This document shows, one piece after another, positions 25,501-35,800 of a stretch of DNA of 64,000 nucleotides. The DNA is taken from NCBI RefSeq assembly GCF_910592395.1, contig NC_088309.1, positions 8,498,501-8,562,500 on the forward strand, given 5' to 3'. The notes beneath the pieces were generated by a model. That model ran no database searches and had not been told where the DNA came from. It was given only the letters and a program-made list of their open reading frames with translations. The first letter of the stretch is position 1, and the number at the start of each line of letters is the position of its first letter. The stretch is from Lineus longissimus (Eukaryota > Nemertea > Pilidiophora > Heteronemertea > Lineidae). A program made the translations under genes and the position numbers.

Positions 25501-28023
25501 AGCGCAAAGACAAGATGAGTCTTTAAACGACGAGTATTCAGCATTTCTCTGAGATAAAATAATATGCTTCTCTTCGCGGAAGAGGATCTCATCTAAAATC
25601 ACGGCCTTGACACGTGTTAGTGTCAGTAGCCAATAAAGTATCGTGTTTTTTATACACGGCGAAGCGATCTTGCCACCCAAAACTCAAACAGATGCTCCCT
25701 CAGAATTTTCCAATTTGAATACCCCCTACAATTATACTTATCTCCTCAACCGTTTCCTTGCAGCGCTGCGGAATACACGGACGATCAAATGCCAGCAAAC
25801 GCTATGGTACAGCACACAGGAGACATTTTCTGGCCCGTACCAACAAAACTTCAGAGCACATGCAAAGTGGACGTCACATACTTTCCATTCGACGAACAGA
25901 AATGCAAGTTAAAATTCGGTTCATGGACATATGATGGATATCAAGTTGACATAACCAATCGGACAGCTGAAGTAGACCTCAGTAACTATGTAAATAACGG
26001 AGAATGGGAACTCTTGGAGGTTTTAGTACAACGAAATGTTGTTTATTACGCCTGCTGCCCCGAACCATTCCCCGACGTCACATTTTCCATCACAATAAGA
26101 AGGAGGACTTTGTATTACATGTATAACGTCATATTCCCGTGTATCATGATGTCGGCGTTAACTCTGTTGGTGTTTTGTCTGCCGCCTGATTCCGGGGAGA
26201 AAATTGCCTTGGGTATCACAGTGTTGCTCGCTTTCTCCGTCTTCATGTTAGCCGTGGCGGAGAATCTCCCTGAGACTTCTGAATTCGTTCCATTAATTAG
26301 TAAGTATAAACATAAGATGTTTGGCTGGTGGTGTACTCCTACTGGACCCGTTGTCACCGGAAAGTCTGTCCCAGAGAAAAGGCTCTTGATGTAAAACGGC
26401 GCTTTGATCAATGATCGCAACCATATTCAAATATCACACCGTACCAGTTGGAGCAATTTCTAATACCGACCCACATTTCATCCCTTCCGACCTCGGTTAT
26501 GAGTGATGTTTTAGAGCACTCTAAGAGTGCATAGATGTTAATTGCGATTCAGTTGCTAACCCCCAATTTTGTATCACTATGTGACACATGGGAAAAGTTC
26601 CCAGGAAAATATAATTAATATTGAACTGGTATATGCAAGACTGTGAATGTCTTTCATTTAAACTTGTGAAAGCTACACTATATAGTGTCATTAAATATAT
26701 GTAATAACGAAAGAGGGAACCACATTATTTCAAACTTCGTAGTATGAAACATGGCTGCAGACTCATTATATTCCAGTCACGCGTCCAGTTAGTTGAATTA
26801 CGGATGTTCTAAAGAATGATTGATTTCGACGATACCAATGCATTATTTTTAATTTGAAGCCATCTTCGGGTTGTGGTGCTTGATTTACTAGCTTTTCAAT
26901 CTAGCTTAAGTAATTTTGGACGCAAATTAAATTTTCCGGTAGTCACAACGAGCATTACATTACCATCACACACGAATCTATTCGTTTTAAATACGAAATA
27001 CGAAATACGAATTTATTACGTTCTAACGGCTTGAACATTGTGCAGCGAGGCGCCACGACTATGAATTGCTAGTAACTATGCAAATGTCGATTATCCCATT
27101 ATATAATGAGCCATCTACTAGTTACAATTTCTACAAGTGAAATATTTTGCTGAAGCAGGACTGTTTCGTCCTGCTTCTTACACTAAACCTGTGCTACAGT
27201 GAAAAGTTGTGCTACGCTTCAAGCCACTACATCAAATGTGCAAAATGATGCTATAGATCTCGAACGTCGCAACATATCTTCCAGCTGTCTCGAGAAGACA
27301 GGTCCTTACTCTAACCATGCCCCTGTGCGCAAATCTTGAAATACCCAAACTAGTTTTAAGCCATTTTCGGTTCTGCAGAATCCTTTTTTCCAACTTGTTA
27401 TTCAATTTTTCTTTCCAGGTATTTATCTGACCATTGTCATGTCAATGACATCTGTGTCCGTGATAATGACTGTCTTTGTCTTGAATCTCCACCATCGAGG
27501 TCCCAATAGACAAACCGTACCTTCGTGGCTTAGACAGACACTCCTGGTTCGAAGAATGCCCAGCTTAAATTGCTGGAAAAAACGACGGAATATGGACGAG
27601 TATTATAATCCTAGTGATTCTTTATATACGAAAAATATGTCTTTGAGATTAACAATAGAAAATATCGCTCAAGAGCTTAAAGATGAGTTGGAACATTCGG
27701 CTAGCGATGGCACCACAGACACACTCAGCACGACTGCGGAGAGGCTAGACCATTGTTCGTACCACGGACATAGCCCCGGGGATTCCCGGCGGCGACAGTA
27801 CCGCAACAGTAACAATCATCCTCGAACCAATACGGAGATACTGGAGGCTTTAAAACGATTGGTGGATAAACAGGATAAAGAAGAACAAGAGGATGAAGTT
27901 ATGCAAGAGTGGCGCGAGGTGGCGCAGAAAGTGGACAGGATCTTGTTTTGGATTTTTCTGGTTGGGACATTAGGGTCAACCATCTTGATTCTCGTAGTTG
28001 CTCCTGTCATGAAAATATTGTAA
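19315..28023 (+). CDS. nicotinic acetylcholine receptor, alpha-type subunit (five certain exons)
   Basis: This is a Cys-loop acetylcholine-gated cation channel subunit of the plasma membrane. The five exons join in phase to about 510 residues without the signal peptide. Counting from the first full residue of exon 1, it shows a charged N-terminal extension (1-37), the N-terminal helix (about 38-60), loop D (NVWLDQEW, about 90), loop A (WLPDLVLYN, about 123-131), the Cys-loop (cysteines 164 and 178), loop B (GSWTYDG, about 183-189), and loop C with adjacent cysteines YYACCPEP (228-229). Then come M1 (about 248-270), M2 (about 276-297, with the cation-selecting Glu in GEK before it), M3, a roughly 140-residue cytoplasmic loop and M4 before the stop at 28021-28023. 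The adjacent cysteines mark an alpha subunit. Loop C and M2 resemble alpha7/alpha9/10-like invertebrate receptors. The signal-peptide exon is not certain. All introns are GT-AG. The gene is convergent with the channel gene downstream. Confidence 0.95.
21386..21542. mobile_element. palindromic MITE-like element (about 157 bp)
   Basis: The left end GGCCCGGTTGTTCAAAAG mirrors the right end, whose complement reads GGGGCTGAGTTGTTCAAAAC. Further in, TAACGGTTACGTTAAG pairs with the complement of CTTAACGTTTCCGTTAAAC. The whole sequence can fold into one long imperfect hairpin and carries no coding potential. The target-site duplication is not clear. Confidence 0.6.
22676..22696. repeat. AATC microsatellite
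   Basis: About four to five tandem AATC units follow a GC-richer, non-coding segment (22330-22670). Such a tail could mark the 3' end of an old retroelement copy. Confidence 0.6.
23135..23179 (+). CDS. nAChR exon 2 (45 bp, loop D)
   Basis: The acceptor TTTTTTTTTCAG ends at 23134 and the donor CAG/GTATGT follows 23179. The 45-bp exon, phase 0 to 0, encodes DEKNQILVTNVWLDQ. This is the classic small nicotinic-receptor exon carrying the loop-D tryptophan. It is too short to be found by frame length. Confidence 0.96.
24568..24677 (+). CDS. nAChR exon 3 (loop A)
   Basis: The acceptor GTCTTTCAG and donor AATAA/GTAAGT bound 110 bp. It encodes EWNDEFLRWTPEEFGN and, near the end, KLWLPDLVLYN (loop A), then two bases of the next codon. 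It joins exon 2 in frame as VWLDQ-EWNDEFLRW, the standard family sequence. Intron 2 before it (23180-24567) shows nothing recognisable. Confidence 0.96.
25294..25459. mobile_element. palindromic MITE with TAA target duplication (166 bp)
   Basis: The first about 45 bases (GGCTGACGTTACATAGGCCT, then CATTCGTTCACTTCCCACAT and so on) are repeated as an almost perfect inverted copy at the right end. The flanks are TAA on both sides (25291-25293 and 25460-25462). A 3-bp TAA/TTA target duplication fits a non-autonomous PIF/Harbinger element. It lies in receptor intron 3 (24678-25763), about 300 bp before exon 4. Confidence 0.85.
25764..26299 (+). CDS. nAChR exon 4 (Cys-loop to M2)
   Basis: The acceptor TTCCTTGCAG ends at 25763 and the donor ATTA/GTAAGT follows 26299. 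The 536-bp exon completes an Asn codon. It encodes the Cys-loop (CKVDVTYFPFDEQKC), loop B, a sequon in ITNRT, loop C (YYACCPEPFPDV), M1 (YNVIFPCIMMSALTLLVF), and M2 (GEKIALGITVLLAFSVFMLA) followed by VAENLPETSEFVPLI. The frame that continues past 26299 reads into intron and is not protein. Intron 4 (26300-27418) shows no feature. Confidence 0.97.
27419..28023 (+). CDS. nAChR exon 5 (M3, cytoplasmic loop, M4, stop)
   Basis: The acceptor TTTCTTTCCAG ends at 27418. The exon supplies the last two bases of a Ser codon. It encodes M3 (IYLTIVMSMTSVSVIMTVFV), LNLHHRGP, a loop rich in charged and Ser/Thr residues with helical stretches (ENIAQELKDELEH, LEALKRLVDKQDKEEQED), and M4 (RILFWIFLVGTLGSTILILV). 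It ends with TAA at 28021. This is the expected last exon of the family. Confidence 0.96.
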
Positions 28024-31000
28024 TGAGACTGATCAGGCGTAATATACATGTGCATTTATGTGTATGATGATACCACTATAATTTTCTTCTTTTCTATGAT
28101 TGCACATGGATAGCGATACCTGTTTAAATGTGCCGGAGATTTTCATCATGTTGATAGTTTTCTTTTTTCACGATAAATAATGTTTAGTTTATTTCTCAAC
28201 TTCAACGCCAAACATGAATATTGGCCATCGTATACCTCACTGTATGGGGCGGTTCTTCGCTCTGCTTCCTCCAAAACATCTTCATCATCCTCATTACCTG
28301 CTAACTTCTTGAGGTGGAGCAAAAGCTGACCTTAGCATTCTGTTTCTGTGTGCTTCGAAAACATATCATTTTGGTGATATGATACTGATAGTCTGCAAAC
28401 TATATCTTCGCTAAACCCATGGCTGACGAATCACTTCTGATTCTTAGGCTATTTCCCTTGTGCACTGAATCACCAGCATGTGCAGAGTATGAATCAAAAC
28501 ACTATACAATCATTTTCATATGCCTAAATCATTTTAAACAAACATCATATACCTTTGAATGGCACAGAGTTTTAATACACCCTGTATTACTGATCGGTTA
28601 TCTACAGTGTACATGTACTTGACATTTCTCTGTGTTCGCATTTCCTCCGTAATCTTCAAATGTCACACCATGTACGCAAGGATGAAACTGATGAAACTGA
28701 CGTATGTCAACATCAATTATTGGGATAATTCTCCTTGCGACAATTGTTAAACCTTACCTTTTGTGTATATTTGGCTTGTACAATAGTACATAACTGGTTG
28801 TAACTTTTTTTGTATAAACGTGTAATGCAAACTGCCCAAAAATTTAAGACTGCAATAACAACGAAATAGTTAATACTGCCATATACCTGTTTTATGTTTC
28901 TTATCTTTCCAGAGCAAATCCTACAAACTGACTGCAGTAAGTGCAGTGTATCATTTAGAAAAAATGGAAATACTATATGAATGTAGAGCAATCCCAACCT
29001 CTGTGTTCTCTGTGATAGAGCATCAGTGGGGGAATGATAATTACTGTGGATGAGAAAGAGTAGTTCCTTCCGGTTCCAATAGGTGTTTTTTTAAATTTTG
29101 TCAATTACTGCAGTCTCAGATTTTCGGGTATCATATCTGTATGAGCTATATGAGTATTTTAATAAACCTCTGTAAATATATAATGGCGTCATCTTTGGAA
29201 CCATCTTTCAATTATGGCCAGACCTATGAATGTGCACGTTTGACGAGTGGAAGGGACGAGTTTATCAGATCGTCCCTATTGCTGATGGCTGTCACAGATG
29301 CATACAGTTACCTCTTCCTTGTAAAGAGGGTCATATATTTTGATATATCGCATTGGAGATTGTCAGACGACACTTATTCATTTCTTGAAAATGGGTAAAA
29401 CAACACCCTGTACTGGTAGTGCACGTAACTTAAATTCGTTACATGATAACAAATAGCATTGAAAAAAATGGAGATCATTCATTTTTGTGGCATTTTTATT
29501 TTTCAGTATAAGTCCAGTAAGATAGTTTTTACAATATTATATATATTTATCTACATGACTGCTACATCTTCTATGATATTTATCATTCATCATTTTCAAC
29601 ATTAACATCTAGGACAGATTAGGCTAATCTTTCTTTGTTGATGTTGATATTTCTTAAAATTGAGGCGACTAAAATAACAGAATGATGGTGATACCGATAA
29701 AAAATACATATACTAGCTGTTTCGTTTTTCCCTTGTACGTTCTTGACAGGATTATCCATGCTGTGAGTTGGTAACCTTGTCATTGGACTAGTCTATTCAG
29801 ATCTACACATTGGAGTTGCCATATGGATATACTGATTGTATGAAAGCAGCAGTAATCGTTTACAAACTTAAAACATTATACAATCGTTTATGTATCAAAA
29901 TTACCCATGTAATAATCAAAACAGCAAAGAAATATTAACAACACTAAATAAGAAAATAATTTAGAGATATTCATCGAACACGAACAGAATATATCGCTTT
30001 AGCCTATACTATGTATGATTACTCGAAAGCACCAGAAAATAGATTCGTTGAAGTTTTTCTCTGCTGTTAAAAGAAGATTCTTCAGTAAAAAGAGGAATGA
30101 ACAGTTTCACTCGATTTTCCATTTCTCTAGCGGCAAAATTGTGAACTTGAGTAAAGACACATATGACAGCGTCATCAGTTCTTGCAACATGTTTCTACAA
30201 CAACACATATAGTTTAAGGTCATATAAACTTTATAACTGCCTCTCTGTACATTGTCAATCAGAATTAGTCAGTTTTTTAAATTGTGAGCGCTATTTTTTT
30301 CTCGGTGGAGTGAAAACTTGCCTTGTGCTGTTCTCATGATGAGCACTCGTTAATATGCTGATCAAAGACATGGACCAACAGGTGAATAATTTCCAAATGT
30401 CTTCAACCAGTTAGCATTTCCTACACGAAGTCAATGTGGACAATAATATGTTTTAAAACGTTGTGACGGCACTTGATATTGCGAGTATCACTTGCATATC
30501 CAAACGTGCGATCGCTTTCCACTGAATGTCCGACAAAGTTCGAACGTTCTGTAAATTGCTTTTGAAAGCGAATTCTTTAGAGCTCTTATCATTGATCAGT
30601 ATTTGCGATACATAGTGTTGCTCGTTATTTGATTGAAGTTGGCATTATTTCTACAAAATGTTGGAAAGCAATCTGTTTGTTGGATGAGTAAGTTGTAGAG
30701 CACGTGTTTGGAAAAGGCGGGTGCTACTCAAAATAAATCCAGTAAACTGGGAAAGTGTGGGAAGTTCATTTCCTCCGATAATCATTTTGATCAGGAGCAA
30801 CTCCGAGTGGCTTGGTATTATGCGGGTTCCCAATCATCACATCGTACTAAGCTAGATTCGGGTAACCTGAATTCGCGTCCGGGTAGCTGCAGCATTATGA
30901 CTTTGATCATCCGAGTGCTCAGGTTCGTACGAATTCGAACTCGGTGGGGATGCATCGATGTATTCACAGGTGGATATTGCAGTCACCAACCTCTGCAAAA

Positions 31001-32604
31001 TGGAGCAAAGAATGCAAGATTTTGTATGGGGTCAACAGGAAAATCATGTAAAATCTTACAAGAATAATGTTCGACCTGCGGAATCTAGTTTAGAGTTTAA
31101 TAGTAAAGAAACCTGAACTCGTTAATATCCAGTATCACAGATACATGTATGCTTAGATGTAAATTTGTTTAAGCACGGGCGTATCAATGTGCCTTACCAG
31201 AATCTGAATTTGAAAATAAGGTGAACTTTCATTGACATAGTCGTGGTGGTCTCTGTTTTACTGTACATCTGTACAGTGAATAGCTACCTCAAGCTAGATG
31301 CTCCTCGATGGACTACAATATACGATTGTGTAATGGACAAGTAACTAATCTTTTTACGAGGTTCGATGTTCATACATTTTAATTGTGATCCATCGCGTAC
31401 ATGTGCCCACACAAGCTGGTGCATAGCGCTTCCTTATCACATCTTGGTGGCTGCGTTTTAAATTATGAATTTAACGGTTTGAATATGGCATGACCACTTT
31501 TAGGAGTAGGATAGAAGTCCGTGGCATTGCCAATGAGGGTTGAATAGCATGGATGGCAATAGATCAGGAAGGGGAATGGGAGACAGTATGCTATTTGGGA
31601 TGGGTAGAGAAGATCTCCAAGCCTCCTATACAATAGTGAAAAAAAAAGGTCAAGGGTTGTCGGGATAGGTTATCCAGGAGAAGATGGACAAGTTCAATGG
31701 AAGCAGTTTGGATTAGACAGCCAAGCACCATTATTATCATAAACTGAGAATCAACACCAGAATTAATATCATTATAAAACTAAAAGAGGATCAACATGCA
31801 AAATTATGGAATACCTGACCAGCTGAAAGGTAGAAAATGCCTTTTTTAATGTTAATGACAGAAGTCTCCTTGTAACTTTCACCAAACGTCGCCAAATCAT
31901 TTGCAGTAAATAGTTTCCAATTGTTTTATACATTCACACTCATTATGAACACATGCTAGCACGACATGCTGTGGTCATGATGGACTACAGGCACAGGTCA
32001 ATACAAACATGCAGCAATGCTTCAAGGGTAAATTTTATGTACGTACTTCTGGCTTTAGAAAAGCAGCATGCAGTGAATCGGTTTTAATTTTCTAATTCTT
32101 TGCCAAGTCTCTTTCTCTAGACATAGTCAATTGTTCATTATTTTACCATTGATTACCAGCGAGAGAACCAGAGAGTGCATACGATTTAAAACATGTAATG
32201 GTATAATATAAAGGTATATCTTGGTTATTTTAAGTATTCCTTCTACACAGGTAATAAGCCACCATGTCCAGAGGTCACATGGTTTTGATTTTTGTTGCAT
32301 GCAAACATAACCCGGGTGTTAAAACGAAGTTGTGCAAGGTTTGACATACAAGCAAACAAACTCATTCAGTAGAAAATTCGTCAATAAACAAATCGTTCAC
32401 CGATCAGACTGTTTTGGCAGTCATCTGAAATACATCGCGGAGGAAACGTTGATCCTGTGAAACAGGTTTTGCAAAAATACAATGCCGATGTTGCCAAAGA
32501 TGTGACAGCCAGTTGCAAATGGAGACATCTTAGTAAGAAGACGATCGCTAAACGATAAATGAGATTCCATCGACTGTTTACTACAATAGTCAATGTAACT
32601 TGAC
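28024..32604. other. convergent intergenic stretch
   Basis: It contains the 3' untranslated region of the nicotinic receptor gene and spacer. An AATAAA on the plus strand at 29161-29166 is a possible but distant poly(A) signal. I recognise no exon, RNA gene or complete repeat. Confidence 0.5.
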
Positions 32605-32610
32605 TTTATT
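32605..32610 (-). terminator. candidate poly(A) signal of the CNGL gene
   Basis: An AATAAA on the minus strand lies about 200 bases after the stop of the candidate last exon (32811). That is a normal 3' UTR distance. Confidence 0.35.
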
Positions 32611-32810
32611 TGTGCAATACACAGCACACGAACCGAAACATTTTTACCCGAACAGGATTCCAATTTTAAAGACGCGCAGCAGCTAGCCAAGCTGGGATGA
32701 ATTTTCTTAACACTGAATGAGCAGGGTGGGTTAAAGTGTGTGCATTAGTTCAGAGAGTAGGTAGAGTAAGGGTGGTAAGGATTTTTGAGTGTCTGTGCTT
32801 ACACTATCTA

Positions 32811-32876
32811 TCAATCTACGCTGGGCATTGATGTTACTCTCTTTACTGCAGGAAGACTCTTTGCTGCAAATGCACG
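32811..32876 (-). CDS. candidate last exon (E12) of the CNGL gene
   Basis: The acceptor TTTTTATCTGCAG is in phase 0, as E11 requires. The frame gives 21 residues ending [15 protein letters not shown], then TGA at 32811. An AATAAA follows about 200 bases later. The support is phase, acceptor and poly(A) signal only. An alternative phase-0 acceptor at 33900 would leave an intron of only 105 bp. Confidence 0.35.
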   Translation of the reverse strand, partial: RAFAAKSLPAVKRVTSMPSVD

Positions 32877-35800
32877 CTGCAGATAAAAAGTAAGAAAAAA
32901 CTAAAATAAGCAGCAAATGAATAGATACACCTGATGACAGACTTATCCATGGACTGTCTTCCGAAAAACGAAAGCTTTACCCGCGCGACATCAAAAGAAC
33001 GTTTTTCTTTAATGACGAGCACTTCGCTTATACCCAGTATCAGGAAAATTTAAATCCGAAGTTTTTGTGAAAAGTACTGCATTGCGTTACACTGCCGAAA
33101 TCTCATGATAGTCCTACCTCTATCTAACAATTCATGCTAAAAGAAATGAATTTACAATCTTTACAATTTTAGAAACTATTAGTATTCAAAATGAGATCAA
33201 TTTTTTTGAATTATTAGTCTGCAATGTATTTGATTGTAACTTTTCTGTAATTCTAACTTAACAAACTTATTAGTGACTGGTTCACCGTGAAACTACATGT
33301 TAAGCATGGTTAGTGTGATCACTCATGAAAAATATCATCGGGGTATTTGGGATGGCACTGGTATCAACTCACAACGATAAGGAAGAGCAAGGTAACATTG
33401 CACACGAGCAATCCAGTACATTATCGTCTATTACGGTACACGATTTTTTATCTTGATATTATAAGTTAGCAGAAAAGAAACATCAGTGAAACCATTTGGT
33501 TAATCAAATCTATCTAGTTCAACAATGACACTTATTTTATGGCAGAAAATTGGTAGGGAATTGTGTTTTTAGACATGTACTAATGACCTACCCAGGTCAT
33601 CAGACGTGTCTGATCCATAATCCAAGTCTTGTGATATGCAATGCTGTAAATGATTAAAATTGGGGCAATTTGTAATTTTTAGCCATACTGGTTTTTAGCA
33701 TCATCTTTCGCGACGAACACTTAAGAAACTATATTCATTGTCGGTCAATATTTCACTTTTTCCTTCTCAAAGATCAATTTTGCTCAATCAGGAAATCATG
33801 CTGTTTGCTCTGTTGTCTAAAATAAGGCAGTGCGATTGATATATCTAGTACATATAATTCATTATGGAGTACCGATCGCGATCGGGTACAACATTGGCCC
33901 TGTGAAATGTTTACTTGAAGTATGCAGGTCTACACGAACATGGCCACGATATGTCCTATCATCTAAGACTACGATAGAGAGACCATCTAATTCCGACCAT
34001 GTACCTGCAGTGCCTCTATCTTGAGCTCTAACTCCCTGATTCGTTGAGCTTGACTGGTATTCAGCGTCTCAAGATCGTTCACCTTCTTCACCAAGTGGCT
34101 ATCGGTAGACTTCTGCAAACAAAATCGCGATTTCAATTTCAATTTTATATACACTTTAAAGCACATCAGTACCTCAGTGCTTTCACTGAATTAAAATTGT
34201 CAGGCCTCTAGTTTAATGTCCAACATGTCCAACACAGAATGGTCCAAATTCAAAAAGATAACATCCCCATATAACGTGGTCAGCAACTTATTTCGGCGAC
34301 CCATGGGAGGAACCTTTAATTGCTACGGCCCTGGTCTTGCATCTCAACTGCTCAACTCACCAATTTGGATATTAAAACACCCTTGAATTCGGACATAATT
34401 TCAGAAACGATATCCTCTCTCGATGAACTACTTGATGGGTGTACGAATGATTTTTTCGGCACAGTTAGTTGAGTCCTGAAACAAGAAGGCTGAGATATGA
34501 GTGCATGATGAACTCATGGCCTAATCATGGGATTGTTGTCAATATGATAATAATTGAAAGGTTAGGGCGATGTTCTGACTCATGACGCTGTTACATTGCA
34601 ATAGATGTTATGCCTTCGCTCCTTATAACTATATTGCCTTATTTTGATAGTGCACGCAGTTGATTCTTATTATTGATAGAAAGACCTTCTGAATGCATTT
34701 CCGAAGACACTTAACCGCTCGGGGTGAATCGCCACAACCATTGGGGTAAGGGCCCAGCAAGGAGAGGCTGAAACTGACTGGGTCACATTAGAAAACACAA
34801 AAATGACAGTCAAAATCTTAGCCAATGGTAGTATGACGTTGTGACCTACTCTTTAGTTTCTGATCTATTTAATCGCACTCTATCATCACGTTTATCTCCA
34901 AGGGCTCTTAATTCAATACCGTTGTCATCGTCATCCACTTTGTCTCGAATACTGAAAAATAACACGTTGCAGTGTAAAGTCACTTTGACAGAAAGCAAAG
35001 CAGCACAAGACAAGAAAATGGATTACTACGTCACACGAGGACGTTGCATTACATCTATGTTGAGCACTTTAAGAAACACATTTAGATCAGTTGAGGCAAA
35101 CACGTTTCTTCTGATCTTTCCATCTTATCACATCATTTTAACGTTTTTCTACTTCCAGCAAAAGTGAATAGAACATCACAAATGATATTCAATAATTGAA
35201 GTTTTTCGGACGGTTTAGTTTTAGTTGTTTTGTAGATGAAATAAAAACTTTGGGCCATGCTTATAAAAGTGAACAACCCATGCGAACAATTAAAGATGCC
35301 AAGTGAATTACTACAAGTAGGAATGGATCACGAGGACGGATAATATCACATATACTTAAAATAACATTAGATGACATGACAACATGTTTTTAGTATGTAT
35401 ACGTGGGCCGAGTCGACAAATTGTGACCAAAAAAACAGCAACAAACAAAATGGAGAAAAAAACTACGAACGAAGAGGTTAACACATGTTTTGGGATATAT
35501 TACAATGCATGCAGGTAACAATTATATTTACCTGTGACCCAGTTATTTCATGTATCCACCGAACTTGAATTATTTAGACGAATTAAGGGAAAATACGACA
35601 CACTGACATTCATACAACAGTGTACCAAAACGAACCCCCCACTCAATGATCTGAACAAGGGACGGCTGTGATAGTTTATAAAGAATTTGCATAAGACAGT
35701 ATAACGTAGGCCTACTACTTTTATGAGGATCGAACCATCTTGCGTAGTTGATAAACTGCACTTGCTTTCGATGTTATGCTGGAGGAGAAAAGCGGTCCAA

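Noticed and set aside
33750-33899. Phase-0 acceptor at 33900 leading to [15 protein letters not shown]...
   Set aside because: As the last CNGL exon it would need a 105-bp intron in a gene whose introns are mostly longer, and no poly(A) signal is near. The 32876 exon is a better candidate.
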